Below are positions 18,712 through 30,109 of a stretch of 64,000 bases of DNA, piece after piece. Under the pieces are notes generated by a model that saw nothing but the letters and a program-made list of their open reading frames with translations, was not told where the DNA came from and searched no databases. The translations under genes were made by a program, and so were the position numbers. This DNA is from Nevskiales bacterium (lineage in GTDB: Bacteria; Pseudomonadota; Gammaproteobacteria; Nevskiales; Nevskiaceae), in assembly GCA_028698335.1 (NCBI GenBank), contig JAQVDP010000003.1, positions 173,350 through 237,349 on the forward strand. Direction: 5' to 3'. Each line of letters begins with the position of its first letter. The first letter of the stretch is position 1.

Positions 18712-20166
18712 TCAGCCGGCCGCGGCCGGATGCATCAGCTGGAAGCTGCCGGCGTTGATCCAGAAGTGCAGGGCAATGCTGGCGGCATAACCGAGCGCGA
18801 CGGCCCAGACCCACTTCAGGTGGCTGAAGAAGGTGTAGACGCCGTGGGCCTGCCCCATGACGGCGACGCCCGCGGCGGAGCCGATCGACAGCATCGAGCC
18901 ACCGACGCCGGCGGTGAGGGTGACGAGCAGCCACTGGCCGTCGCTCATGCTCGGGTCCATGGTCAGGACCGCGTACATCACCGGGATGTTGTCGATGATC
19001 GCGGAGAACACGCCGACCAGGATGTTGGCCGGGGTCGCGCCCAGGGTGCCGTACATGAACTCCGAGCCCAGGGCCAGATAGCCCAGCGTCCCGAGCCCGC
19101 CGACGCACATCATGATGCCGTAGAAGAACAGCAGCGTATCCCACTCCGAGCGCGCCACCTGCTCGAACACGTTGAGCGAGGTGATGCGGGAATCCATCCC
19201 GGTGTGCAGCCCGCCCTGGTGAATGAGCTTGTTCTCGATCCGCTCGTTGCTGCGGTTGAGGACCCAGCTGTAGAGCTTGAGCATGCCGAGGCCGCCCATC
19301 ATGCCCAGGACCGGCGGCAGATGCAGGGCGCTGTGCAGCGTCACCGTCAGCGCGATCGTGCCGACGAACATGCCGATGATGACGAAGCCGCCGCGGCGGA
19401 TGATCACGACCTCGTCGCTGGCCGCCGGCTTCTCCTTGGGGACCGCCAGCGACATGATCGCGGCGGGGATCAGCCAGTTGACCAGCGACGGTCCCACCAG
19501 CGCCAGGAACTCCATCGCATCGAGCTTGCCTTTCTGCCAGACCATCAGGGTCGTGATGTCGCCGAACGGGCTCCAGGCGCCGCCGGCGTTGGCGGCGACG
19601 ACGATGCTGATGCACGACACCACGACGAAGCGCGGCTGGCCCTTGCCGACCGCCAGCGCCACCGAGGCCATCACCAGTGCGGTGGTCATGTTGTCGGCGA
19701 TCGGGGAAATGAAGAACGACAGGACGCCGGTCAGCCAGAAGATCGTGCGCAGCGAGAACCCGCGCGACAGCAGCCAGGCCCGCAGCCCGTCGAAGATGCC
19801 GCGTTCCTCGAGGGTGTTGATGTACGTCATCGCCACCAGCAGGAACAGGAACAGCTCCGCATACTCGAGCAGGCTTTCGCGCACGGTGTGGGCGACGTAG
19901 TGGGTTTCGCCGTGTTCGGCGTAGGCCGCCGCGATCATCATCCAGATGATCAGGGCGGCGACCAGCACCGGAATCGACTTGCGCATGCCGCTCCATTCCT
20001 CCATGACGACGAGGACGTAGGCGGCGACGAACAGGACCAGAACACCATAGCCGATGCCCGAGTGCGCCAGATCCAGCGTCGGGATGTGGGCGGCGTAGGC
20101 GGAAGCGGGAAGGAGGGTCAGCAATACGGTCGCGAGGACCGACAAAACGGGGAGCAGGGCGCGCAT
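18712..20166 (-). CDS. nhaD: NhaD-type sodium/proton antiporter
   Basis: Inner-membrane protein exchanging sodium or lithium for protons, used in salt and alkali tolerance. From the ATG at 20166 it has 484 residues with an N-terminal signal-like segment (ALLPVLSVLATVLLTLLPAS) and about a dozen membrane spans. Recognisable pieces: ISPIADNMTTALVMA, ANAGGAWSPFGDITTLMVW and SAIIDNIPVMYAVL, the paired re-entrant motifs of the NhaD/ArsB family with their conserved D and N residues. Not part of island B, although that island carries three other cation antiporters nearby. Confidence 0.93.
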   Translation of the reverse strand: MRALLPVLSVLATVLLTLLPASAYAAHIPTLDLAHSGIGYGVLVLFVAAYVLVVMEEWSGMRKSIPVLVAALIIWMMIAAAYAEHGETHYVAHTVRESLLEYAELFLFLLVAMTYINTLEERGIFDGLRAWLLSRGFSLRTIFWLTGVLSFFISPIADNMTTALVMASVALAVGKGQPRFVVVSCISIVVAANAGGAWSPFGDITTLMVWQKGKLDAMEFLALVGPSLVNWLIPAAIMSLAVPKEKPAASDEVVIIRRGGFVIIGMFVGTIALTVTLHSALHLPPVLGMMGGLGMLKLYSWVLNRSNERIENKLIHQGGLHTGMDSRITSLNVFEQVARSEWDTLLFFYGIMMCVGGLGTLGYLALGSEFMYGTLGATPANILVGVFSAIIDNIPVMYAVLTMDPSMSDGQWLLVTLTAGVGGSMLSIGSAAGVAVMGQAHGVYTFFSHLKWVWAVALGYAASIALHFWINAGSFQLMHPAAAG

Positions 20167-20281
20167 CGGGGGGGTCGCACTCCGATTGATGGGTGGAACG
20201 GGCGCGCGATGATAGCGGGCGCGGCCGTCCGGTTCCAACGCGACCATGGTCGGGGGGCGGGGCGTGCGGCCCGCCGCGGGC

Positions 20282-22351
<2,070 letters not shown>

Positions 22352-22444
22352 ATGGCGTAGGATACTGCCGGTTTGGGCGGTGCGCGCCGGATTCGACATC
22401 CAGTATCATGCCGCCCCGTTTGTGCACTCTACCGGGAACGATCC

Positions 22445-23629
22445 GTGGAATTCAGTTTTGCCAAGCGCGTCGGCCGCATCAAGCCGTCTCCGACCCTCGC
22501 CGTGACCGCCAAGGCGGCCGAGCTCAAGGCGCAGGGCAAGGATGTGCTGTCTCTGGGTGCCGGGGAACCGGACTTCGATACGCCGGACCACATCAAGGAA
22601 GCCGGTCTCAAGGCCATCCGCGACGGCAAGACCAAGTACACGCCGGCCGCCGGCACGCCGAGCCTCAAGCAGGCGATCATCGCCAAGATGAAGCGCGACA
22701 ACGGCCTCGACTACGGTCCCAAGCAGGTCATCGCCTCGGTCGGCGGCAAGCAGGCCTGCTACAACCTGTGCCAGGTCCTGCTCAACGAGGGCGACGAGGC
22801 GATCATCCCGGCGCCGTACTGGGTCAGCTACCCGGACATGGTGCTGCTCGCCGACGGCACGCCGGTGTTCATCGAGACCACCGCCGAGCAGCGCTTCAAG
22901 ATCACCCCCGAGCAGCTCGAGGCCGCGATCACGCCGCGCACCAGGATGCTGTGGCTGAACTCGCCGTCGAACCCCTCCGGCATGGCCTACACCAGGGCCG
23001 AGCTGGCGGCGCTGGGCGAGGTGCTGCTCAAGCACCCGCAGATCGTGATCGCCTCGGACGACATGTACGAGAAGATCCTGTGGAGCGGCGAGCCCTACAG
23101 CAACATCGTCAACGCCTGCCCGGCGCTGTACGACCGCACCGTGATCATCCACGCGGTGTCCAAGACCTACTCGATGACCGGCTGGCGCCTCGGCTGGGCC
23201 TGCGGTCCGCAGCCGATCATCAAGGCGATGGGCGACATCCAGTCGCAGTCCACCTCCAACCCGACCACGATCTCGCAGTTCGCCGCCGAGGCCGCCCTCA
23301 ACGGCGACCAGAGCTGCGTCGACGAGATGGTCAAGGCGTTCAAGGCCCGCCACGACGCGCTGGTCGACGGCCTCAATTCGATTCCCGGGGTCAGCTGCCT
23401 CAAGGGCGACGGCACCTTCTATGTGTTCCCGAACGTCGAGGGCCTGATGCAGAAGCTCGGCTGCAAGACCGATCTGGAGCTGTCCGATCTGCTGCTGGAC
23501 AAGGCGCTGGTCGCGGTCGTTCCGGGGTCCGCCTTCGGCACACCGGGCCATCTGCGGCTGTCGTTTGCGACCAGCGACAAGGTCCTCGCGGGCAGCGTTG
23601 AGCGTATCAAGGCACTCGCAACTGCCTGA
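22445..23629 (+). CDS. Class I PLP-dependent aminotransferase, aspartate aminotransferase type
   Basis: Transfers amino groups between aspartate and 2-oxoglutarate, or related amino acids. The start is the GTG at 22445 (MEFSFAKRVGRIKPSPT), giving 394 residues. The PLP lysine is K240 in VSKTYSMTGWRLGW; also LGAGEPDFDTP near the N-terminus, the NSPSNPSG motif and a terminal LRLSFATS. The N-terminal form matches the I-gamma aspartate aminotransferases, some of which also act on aromatic acids or prephenate, so exact substrate is open. It ends about 100 bases before tRNA-Asn. Confidence 0.93.
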   Translation: MEFSFAKRVGRIKPSPTLAVTAKAAELKAQGKDVLSLGAGEPDFDTPDHIKEAGLKAIRDGKTKYTPAAGTPSLKQAIIAKMKRDNGLDYGPKQVIASVGGKQACYNLCQVLLNEGDEAIIPAPYWVSYPDMVLLADGTPVFIETTAEQRFKITPEQLEAAITPRTRMLWLNSPSNPSGMAYTRAELAALGEVLLKHPQIVIASDDMYEKILWSGEPYSNIVNACPALYDRTVIIHAVSKTYSMTGWRLGWACGPQPIIKAMGDIQSQSTSNPTTISQFAAEAALNGDQSCVDEMVKAFKARHDALVDGLNSIPGVSCLKGDGTFYVFPNVEGLMQKLGCKTDLELSDLLLDKALVAVVPGSAFGTPGHLRLSFATSDKVLAGSVERIKALATA

Positions 23630-23686
23630 TTAAAGGGCATTCCCGGCGCCTGATCCGGTCCGGGCGGTGAATCAACGACCAAAGCG

Positions 23687-23715
23687 TTGCACCACCCGGA
23701 CCAGATCACTACAAT
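23687..23715 (+). promoter_or_regulatory. Promoter of tRNA-Asn
   Basis: TTGCAC, a 17-base spacer, TACAAT, then GCGCG, 18 bases before the tRNA. Same design as the tRNA-Val promoter. Confidence 0.85.
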
Positions 23716-23733
23716 GCGCGTCCTTCTACCGCT

Positions 23734-23809
23734 TCCGCGATAGCTCAGTCGGTAGAGCAGCTGACTGTTAATCAGCGGGTCGTTGGTTCGAGTCCAACTC
23801 GCGGAGCCA
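23734..23809 (+). tRNA. tRNA-Asn (anticodon GTT)
   Basis: 76 bases with encoded CCA. Acceptor TCCGCGA pairs with TCGCGGA, D-arm GCTC/GAGC, anticodon stem GCTGA/TCAGC with loop CTGTTAA giving GTT, T-loop TTCGAGT. Its 3' end is the attachment site of island B. Confidence 0.98.
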
Positions 23810-23810
23810 T
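23788..23810. repeat. tRNA-proximal attachment repeat of island B
   Basis: The last 22 bases of tRNA-Asn plus one base. The same 23 bases occur exactly at 32054-32076 and again at 32248-32270. Confidence 0.88.
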
Positions 23811-23852
23811 TTCTTCCTCCTCGCGAACTTCGCGGGAGGCGTCAGTAAACAG

Positions 23853-23880
23853 CGGCCCCCAGGAGCGATCCTCGGGGCCG
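23853..23880 (+). terminator. Terminator supplied by island B next to tRNA-Asn
   Basis: CGGCCCC/GGGGCCG with an inner AGGA/TCCT stem around GCGA, followed by TTGCCTTTTC. It lies 43 bases after the tRNA, inside the island. A weaker hairpin (CCTCC...GGAGG) precedes it. Confidence 0.8.
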
Positions 23881-24227
23881 TTGCCTTTTCTCCCATGAAC
23901 TCCGGGCGGTTCGCGCGCTGCGCGTGCGGAGGCGCCGCTCTCGCGCGTGCTCGCGGAGAGCGCCGAGCGAGCTCGATGGGCGCCGCGTGGGACGGCTCTC
24001 CCGCTCTCTCTCCTGTCCCGTGGGGAGAGAGAAGCCGAGAGGCGTTTAACTGCGTACCCGGCGATCAACAGTCGGCCCCGTTGATCAACAGCTTCGGCGT
24101 CCGCGACGGGGCCGAGCCTGTTGATCATCGGGGCGATGGCTCGCGAGGAGCGGCCAGCGCGGAGCCCGAACAACACGATGAGCGCGGTGAGCACGCTGCC
24201 GGAGTGAGGTAAAGACCCTGGCCTCAT
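23881..24227. other. Gene-free left end of island B with repeated GATCAACAG hairpins
   Basis: About 350 bases with no supported gene. GATCAACAG occurs at 24063-24071 and 24083-24091, and its reverse complement at about 24119-24127; the last two form a near-perfect 16-bp stem (gatcaacagcttcggc against 24111-24126, two mismatches). A separate CTCTCTCC/GGAGAGAG hairpin is at 24006-24031. The minus-strand frame over 23772-24227 runs through the tRNA and is not a gene, although its first 40 codons have membrane-like composition and could be a gene scrap. Confidence 0.5.
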
Positions 24228-25520
24228 TCAAGTGGAAGAAGCCGGCTCGCGCAGCGCTTCTTCCACTTGGCCGCTGGTACGCCGCACGAGGCGGCCAATC
24301 GTCAGCCCCTGCAGCACGATGGACAGGACGACCACCGCATAGGTGATCGAAATGACGAGGTCGCGCTCCAAGATGGGCTCGCCCGTGACCATCTGGGAGG
24401 GGATAGAGAGCGCGAGCGCAACGGACACACCTCCGCGAAGTCCTCCCCACGTGATGATGCGGATGGCCCCGGGAGAGAAGACCGTGCGCCGACGCATCAC
24501 GTGGACGGGGAGGGAGACGGCCACGAAGCGCGCGAGGAGCACGACGGGGAATGCCAGGAGTCCCGCGAGGAGGGTCCTCCCGTTGAATGGGACGATCAGG
24601 AGCTCAAGCCCGATGAGGACGAAGAGCACCGCGTTGAGCACTTCGTCCACGAGCTCCCAGAAGTCGTCGAGATGCTCGCGCGTTTTCTCGCTCATCGCCC
24701 CGGCCCTGGCCTGGTTGCCGATGAAGAGCCCGGCCACGACCATCGCGATGGGACCCGAGACGTGGATCGCATAAGCAAGCGCGTAGCCTCCGGCGGCCGT
24801 GGCGAGTGAAAGCAGCACCTCTACGCGGTAGTCGTCCACGGTGCGCAACATGGTCAGGGCGACGTATCCGAGGGCAAAGCCAAAGACAGCCCCGCCGACG
24901 GCCTCCTGAAGAAAGAGTAGCGACAGGAGCCCGAAGTCGAGCTCCGCGCCGCCGGCGGCGATCTCGAGCAGGCCAAGAAACGCAACCACCGCGATGCCGT
25001 CGTTGAAGAGCGACTCTCCAGCGATCTTCATCTCCAGCGACTTGGGCGCGCCCACCTTCTTGAGGATCGCGAGCACGGCGATGGGGTCCGTAGGGGAAAT
25101 GAGCGCCCCGAAGAGGAGGCAATAGATGAGGCGGATTTCGACACCGAGGGCGGTCAGGAGCCCGTAGGCAAGGCCTCCGACGAGGACGGTGGAGAGCAGA
25201 ACCCCCACGGTGGCGAGGAACGCAATGACCACGCGATGCTTCGAAAGCTCCGCCAGGTTGATGTGTAACGCCGCGGCGAAGAGCAGAAAACCGAGCATCC
25301 CTTGCATCAGGGTCCGGTTGAAGTCGATGCCCGCAAGCTCCTTCTGCGCTCGCGCCTCGAGCGCTGGGAAGACCTCCCCCAGAGTGACGAGCGCCAGGGA
25401 CGCAGCCATGGCGATGATCATCAAGCCGATGGTGGTGGGGAGCTTGAGGAACCGGTGGTTCAGGTAGCTGAACACCGCCGCCAACGAGAGGAGCGCCGCC
25501 GAGAGCTGGAACAAATCCAC
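24228..25520 (-). CDS. CPA1-family (NhaP-type) cation/proton antiporter
   Basis: 430 residues with about 12 membrane segments; the Na_H_Exchanger domain fills nearly the whole protein. ALISPTDPIAVLAIL carries the conserved TDP and the next helix has GESLFNDGIAVVAF, the ND pair that handles the ion; WGGLRGGVSVALALS near 370 is another CPA1 landmark. The C-terminus ends soon after the last helix, with no cytosolic regulatory domain. It exports sodium, potassium or lithium in exchange for protons. It is the last gene of a run that begins with the larger antiporter; 48 bases separate it from the CaCA gene. Confidence 0.9.
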   Translation of the reverse strand: MDLFQLSAALLSLAAVFSYLNHRFLKLPTTIGLMIIAMAASLALVTLGEVFPALEARAQKELAGIDFNRTLMQGMLGFLLFAAALHINLAELSKHRVVIAFLATVGVLLSTVLVGGLAYGLLTALGVEIRLIYCLLFGALISPTDPIAVLAILKKVGAPKSLEMKIAGESLFNDGIAVVAFLGLLEIAAGGAELDFGLLSLLFLQEAVGGAVFGFALGYVALTMLRTVDDYRVEVLLSLATAAGGYALAYAIHVSGPIAMVVAGLFIGNQARAGAMSEKTREHLDDFWELVDEVLNAVLFVLIGLELLIVPFNGRTLLAGLLAFPVVLLARFVAVSLPVHVMRRRTVFSPGAIRIITWGGLRGGVSVALALSIPSQMVTGEPILERDLVISITYAVVVLSIVLQGLTIGRLVRRTSGQVEEALREPASST

Positions 25521-25568
25521 GGCGCCATTTCTACTCCATTTCGAGCACTCGCGATGCAGAGAACACGC

Positions 25569-26543
25569 CTATCCCCGAGAGATGGTTGTCGCGAGGAACA
25601 GGGCGTAGAGCGCCAAGGCAAGCGCGCCTTCCCGTCGCGAGATCGTCCGGTAGGTGCGAATGAGCACCGCGGCGACGGCCGTCATCACGCCGAGTGCGCC
25701 GAGGTCGACCGCAACCTCCCGAGGCTCGGCACCAACGTTTCCGACCAGCGCGGACGCTCCCAGGCAGAGGAAGACGTTGAAGATGTTCGAGCCGACCACG
25801 TTGCCGATGGCGAGGTCCGAGTGGCCTCGCCTTGCTGCCACCACGCTCGTGACCAGCTCTGGCAGAGAGGTGCCCACCGCGACCACCGTCATCCCAACCA
25901 GGCGCTCACTCATGCCGAGGGTGTGTGCGGCCGCGACGGCACCGTCCACGAACAGCGATCCACCCACCAACAAGACGCCCAGCCCGAACAGCGCGATGAG
26001 CGCGGAGCGTGCAGCCCCGCGAGCCTGGGGAGCACCCGCCGCATCGGCTACGTCTCGCTCGACGACCGCATCGGCCTTCGCGACTGCGACCACGGTCGCG
26101 GCGCGAGCTGCCCGGATCATCCAGGTTGTGTACAGGATGCCGCAGCCGAGCAGCACCGCGCCGTCGATCCGGCTGATCGCGCCGTCCACGAGCATGCCGA
26201 CTACCAGGACGGTGCTCGCGAGCAGGACTGGCAACTCGCGCGACCGGAGGGCGCCGTCCACTCGCGCCGGTGCGATGAGCGCAGCGATGCCGAGGATCAG
26301 TCCGATGTTGGCGATGTTCGAGCCGACGACGTTGCCGATCGCGACCGCGGGGTGGCCATCGAGCGCCGCCTGCACGCTCACGATGACCTCGGGCGTCGAC
26401 GTGCCGTACGCAACGACCGTCAGCCCGACGATGAGCTGAGGAATCCTCAGCGCGAGGGCCAGCGCCGATGAGCCCGCTACCAGCCACTGTGCTCCGAAGT
26501 AGAGCAGCAGACCGCCACCGAGAAGGTGGAGCAGCGCACTCAT
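25569..26543 (-). CDS. CaCA-family calcium (or sodium)/cation antiporter, YrbG-like
   Basis: 324 residues with two inverted alpha repeats: VGLTVVAYGTSTPE with AIGNVVGSNIANI, and VGMTVVAVGTSLPE with AIGNVVGSNIFNV. These hold the glutamates and polar residues that bind the ion in NCX-type exchangers. The two halves are joined by a long loop after about residue 150. ATG 26543 overlaps the UspA stop by four bases, so it is coupled to it. Substrate (calcium or potassium against sodium or protons) is not decided by sequence. Confidence 0.92.
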   Translation of the reverse strand: MSALLHLLGGGLLLYFGAQWLVAGSSALALALRIPQLIVGLTVVAYGTSTPEVIVSVQAALDGHPAVAIGNVVGSNIANIGLILGIAALIAPARVDGALRSRELPVLLASTVLVVGMLVDGAISRIDGAVLLGCGILYTTWMIRAARAATVVAVAKADAVVERDVADAAGAPQARGAARSALIALFGLGVLLVGGSLFVDGAVAAAHTLGMSERLVGMTVVAVGTSLPELVTSVVAARRGHSDLAIGNVVGSNIFNVFLCLGASALVGNVGAEPREVAVDLGALGVMTAVAAVLIRTYRTISRREGALALALYALFLATTISRG

Positions 26544-27505
26544 GCGGGTTCTTCGGCGCGACGAAGGCCGGGCACGACCAATACGTCGCACGCGACCTCA
26601 CGCAGCACGTCTCCAGCCACCGTGCCGAGGAGAACGTGAGCGACCCCTGAATAGCCGTGGGTGCCGAGCACCAGGAGATCGGTGTCTGCCTTCTTGACGA
26701 CCTTCTCGATCACGAGCCGCGCGGAGCCGCATTGAACGTGCATCTTCCAAGTCGGCGCTTCCGCCGGCGAAACGTTTGCCCGCACCAGCGCGGCCGCGAG
26801 CAGCTTCGCGATCTGCTGTGTGGCTTCTTGCCCGAGCTCGTCGCGCCACTCGTCTGCGTCCTCCTGTGACAGGCTCGGATAGATCATTCCCTGATAGGGC
26901 GTGTCGTAGGCGTGGATCATCGCAACACGAGGCCTCGGGGGCGCAATCAGTCGGAGCATGAGCGCGAGCACATCTTCGGACCCTGGGTCGAGATCGAGGG
27001 CGACTGCGGGCCGGGCGTACGCCGCGCGGGGAGCCAGCCGAACCGCGAGAACTGGGAGCTGCCCGCGGCGGATGACACGCTCTGCGGTGGAGCCGAGAAA
27101 GGTGTCGCGGATCGCGCGACTGCCGCCACGACCCATGACGATGAGCTCGGCTCGCGTCGAGGTTGCGCACTCGGCGATCTCCGCGGCCGCGCTGCCCACC
27201 TTGACGACCGCTTCAACGTCGACGCTTCTCGGGAGCGCCTTTGCGAGATGCCGCGCTTCGTTGCCGAGGGACTTTCTGGCATCCCGTTCGGCGCGTTCCT
27301 GAGCCCTGACGGGGAGCTTCTTGGGCACGACGTGAAGCAGCGTGATGCGAGCTCCATCGGCGAAAGGCAGGAGCGCGACTCGGCCGAGAACGCGGTCCGA
27401 AATGGCCGTTAGGTCGACAGGAACGAGCAACGAATGAAAGCGCTCGCCCGCGTTCATTTCGGGCCCTCGATCGCTGGCCTCCGGCTTCTTCAAGGTCTCG
27501 GTCAT
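26540..27505 (-). CDS. Double-domain universal stress protein (UspA family)
   Basis: 321 residues with two Usp folds (about 22-160 and 165-315). Each has an ATP-binding-type glycine motif: GRGGSRAIRDTFLGS in the first and GTHGYSGVAHVLLGT in the second. The start at 27505 has AAGGAG at ten bases. Four-base overlap with the CaCA antiporter. Usp domains are often linked to cation transporters as ATP-sensing regulators, so it may tune the antiporters of this island; that is inference from context. Confidence 0.92.
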   Translation of the reverse strand: MTETLKKPEASDRGPEMNAGERFHSLLVPVDLTAISDRVLGRVALLPFADGARITLLHVVPKKLPVRAQERAERDARKSLGNEARHLAKALPRSVDVEAVVKVGSAAAEIAECATSTRAELIVMGRGGSRAIRDTFLGSTAERVIRRGQLPVLAVRLAPRAAYARPAVALDLDPGSEDVLALMLRLIAPPRPRVAMIHAYDTPYQGMIYPSLSQEDADEWRDELGQEATQQIAKLLAAALVRANVSPAEAPTWKMHVQCGSARLVIEKVVKKADTDLLVLGTHGYSGVAHVLLGTVAGDVLREVACDVLVVPGLRRAEEPA

Positions 27506-27582
27506 GGTCTCTGGCTCCTTGCTCGCTCGCAGTCTCGGTCAACGCCGCCCTCGCGGCTATCGCTCGTAACTCTCAGTGAGCG

Positions 27583-29883
27583 TCACGAAGGCGCGAGACC
27601 GCCTCGTGGTCCTGCCGCGTTGGGCGTGCGGTCCGTGGAATCGTCGGCCGCAGGCGGGTTTGGGTTGACCTGGTGCTCGATCGTGCGCGCTTGGTCGATG
27701 TCCGTCAGCACGAACAGCACGTCGTCCGCGCGGATCTCGGTCTGGCCTCCTGGGACGATGACCTCACCGCCTCGCAAGATCTTCACGACGAGCGACCCCG
27801 GCGGGAGGGCGAGATCCGCGAGTCGCCGGCCGACGACGGGTGATGCAGGCGGGATGGGGATCTCCACGAACCGCGTTGGCGTGGTGCCTGGTTGCCCCCG
27901 TCGCGCGTCGAAGATCAGCGCCTCGGTCTCGATGGCGCTCATTCCGGACGCGAGCAGCATGAACCTCGCCATCGCATACGCGAGCTCGACGTCACCCTGC
28001 ACGACCCGGGTCCGCGGCAGGCCCGACAGGGCAGTCAGCAGGGAGTCATGGTGTACACGGGCGATCACTTCGAGCTGTGGATTCATGCGGTGCGCGTGTT
28101 CGATCGCGCGGCGAGCAGACACGGGCTGCGTCGCGGTCACGAGGAGCATTCTTGCCTCCTTGATGCCGGCTTGGTCCAGGAGCTCGGGATCTTCGCCATG
28201 GCCGTGCAAGACGCGCACGCCCTGGCCACGCAGAGCCATCGCGGTCGTGTAGTCCTGTTCGATCACGACGAACGGGATCTCACGCAGCCGCAGGAAGCGA
28301 GTGAGCACGCTTCCGACGTCACCGTGACCGAGGAGCACGACATGATCGCGAATCGGTCCGTCGCCTCCGCTCCCGGAGAGCTCGGAGGGCTTGGCGTCGA
28401 TCTCGCGCGTCTCAGGCTCCTCCGCTACGGCGGGCCGGTCGAACGGATCGAGCAGCGCTGAGCGGACGTCAGCTTCGTCTTTGGCGTGCGCGAGGACCGT
28501 GACTTGATCCCAGCCGAGCAGCCTCGTGTCACCGGTGGGCGCGACGACCTCATCACTTCGTGTGACGAGTGTGAGCATCGCGCCCGGGGGCAAGATGAGA
28601 TCACGAATGCGTGGCCCTGGCCGCCCTTTTGGGTCCGGCAGATCGACCACGACCAGTTCGAGATCGCTGTGCGCCATGGTGACGAGCTCGAGGCCGTAGC
28701 GTGGCTGTGGACGGGACGGCGTCGACAGCCCAAACCGTCGCGCCAGCACGCCGAGCGTCGATCCCTGAATGCCCACCGACAGGACGACCGCGAAGAACAC
28801 GAGATTGAACACGTCCTGCCCGGTCGGGATTCCGGCGGCCATCGGGTAGGTCGCGAGGACGATCGGGACCGCGCCGCGAAGGCCCGCCCAGCTCATGAAG
28901 AGGCGTTCCTTCGCCTCAAACCCCATTCCGAGCGTGCCCAACCAGACGGCGGCAGGCCGAGCGACGAGCGTCAACGCCACAAAGAGCACGATGCCATCGA
29001 GCCACAGGCTGCTCCACTGGCTCGGGAAGACCAAGAGCCCCATCATCACGAACACGCCGATGTTCGCGATCATCGACAAGGCGGCTGAGAAGTTCCGAAT
29101 ACCCTGCTGGTAAATGAACTTCCGGTTCCCCATGACCAGGCCCGCGGTGAAGACCGCGAGCATCCCGCTGGCCTTCGCGGCCTCTGCCAGGCCATAGGTC
29201 AGCAGCACCACGGCGAGCAGCAGCACGTAGTAGTAGCCTCGGTCCTGTGGGTTCAGCCGGTCGAAAATTGCGAGGGCAACGCGCGCGAGCAACCAACCCA
29301 CCACCGGACCGACGACGAACTTCCACGCGAACACTGGCAGGATCGTCCAGCTCAGACCCGTGCCGGCGGTGAGGGACTCGACGACTACGAGTGTCAGGAG
29401 GATCGCCATCGGATCATTCGCCGCGCTCTCGATCTCGATCGTCGATGCGAGTCGCGGCCGCAGGGACTGGCGGCGGAGGATCGAGAAAGTCGCGGCAGCG
29501 TCGGTCGATGAGATCACGGCGGCAAGAAGGAGCGAGCGATCGAAGGGCCAGCCAAGACCGAGGTGAAGGACGCAGAACACCGTGGCCGCCGTCAGCACGA
29601 CACCCCAGGTCGCCATTCCGCCTGCCGGGAGCGCAACCGACCTGAGGACGCTGCGTTTGGTGACGAGCCCGCCGTGGAACAGGATGAACACCAGGCTCGC
29701 GTTCGCGACCTGGTTTGCCAGGTCGACGTCGTCGAAGTGCCACAGCCCGAGGACATCGCTCCCGGCCAGAAGCCCGAGCCCCAGTGCCACGAGGATGACA
29801 GGCACGCTGAACCGATCGAGCCAAACGGCCGCCAGGACGACTGCTAGCAGCAGCAACGGAGCTATGATGTAGACCGCGTCCAT
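27583..29883 (-). CDS. K+/H+-type antiporter with TrkA-C, TrkA-N and TrkA-C domains
   Basis: 766 residues. The N-terminal 390 form a Na_H_Exchanger membrane domain (AAVISSTDAAATFSIL, ESAANDPMAILL and AGLRGAVPIVLAT are the family motifs). Then come a TrkA-C-like domain (about 410-475), a Rossmann TrkA-N domain (about 512-625, HVVLLGHGDVGSV) and a second TrkA-C (about 675-745). E. coli CvrA/NhaP2 has the membrane part and C-terminal accessory domains but no TrkA-N, while KefC has TrkA-N on a different antiporter type, so this is a mixed layout. The TrkA-N implies control by NAD(H) or a similar ligand. It starts the antiporter run, 77 bases upstream of uspA. Confidence 0.9.
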   Translation of the reverse strand: MDAVYIIAPLLLLAVVLAAVWLDRFSVPVILVALGLGLLAGSDVLGLWHFDDVDLANQVANASLVFILFHGGLVTKRSVLRSVALPAGGMATWGVVLTAATVFCVLHLGLGWPFDRSLLLAAVISSTDAAATFSILRRQSLRPRLASTIEIESAANDPMAILLTLVVVESLTAGTGLSWTILPVFAWKFVVGPVVGWLLARVALAIFDRLNPQDRGYYYVLLLAVVLLTYGLAEAAKASGMLAVFTAGLVMGNRKFIYQQGIRNFSAALSMIANIGVFVMMGLLVFPSQWSSLWLDGIVLFVALTLVARPAAVWLGTLGMGFEAKERLFMSWAGLRGAVPIVLATYPMAAGIPTGQDVFNLVFFAVVLSVGIQGSTLGVLARRFGLSTPSRPQPRYGLELVTMAHSDLELVVVDLPDPKGRPGPRIRDLILPPGAMLTLVTRSDEVVAPTGDTRLLGWDQVTVLAHAKDEADVRSALLDPFDRPAVAEEPETREIDAKPSELSGSGGDGPIRDHVVLLGHGDVGSVLTRFLRLREIPFVVIEQDYTTAMALRGQGVRVLHGHGEDPELLDQAGIKEARMLLVTATQPVSARRAIEHAHRMNPQLEVIARVHHDSLLTALSGLPRTRVVQGDVELAYAMARFMLLASGMSAIETEALIFDARRGQPGTTPTRFVEIPIPPASPVVGRRLADLALPPGSLVVKILRGGEVIVPGGQTEIRADDVLFVLTDIDQARTIEHQVNPNPPAADDSTDRTPNAAGPRGGLAPS

Positions 29884-30109
29884 CAGCGCTCCACCGAGGT
29901 ATCGCGAACAGGCCGAGCGTCACCAAGTCGCATCCGTTTATCCTTCTCTTCGTCCCGTCGGAGATGGCGGTCCCGTTACCTCGCATTCCGAGCCCGGCTG
30001 CGCTCTCGGCCGGCGAATTTGCTTGCCTTTTTGCATAGATCACGCTCGCAGTCTACCAGCAACGTCGGTCACGCGAGCCGGCCCGTCGATTCTGGGGCCT
30101 GCTCGTGGC

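Noticed and set aside
23772..24227. 151-codon minus-strand frame through tRNA-Asn
   Set aside because: Its end runs through the tRNA gene, giving the false EPTTR-like peptide often seen opposite tRNAs; no ribosome site.
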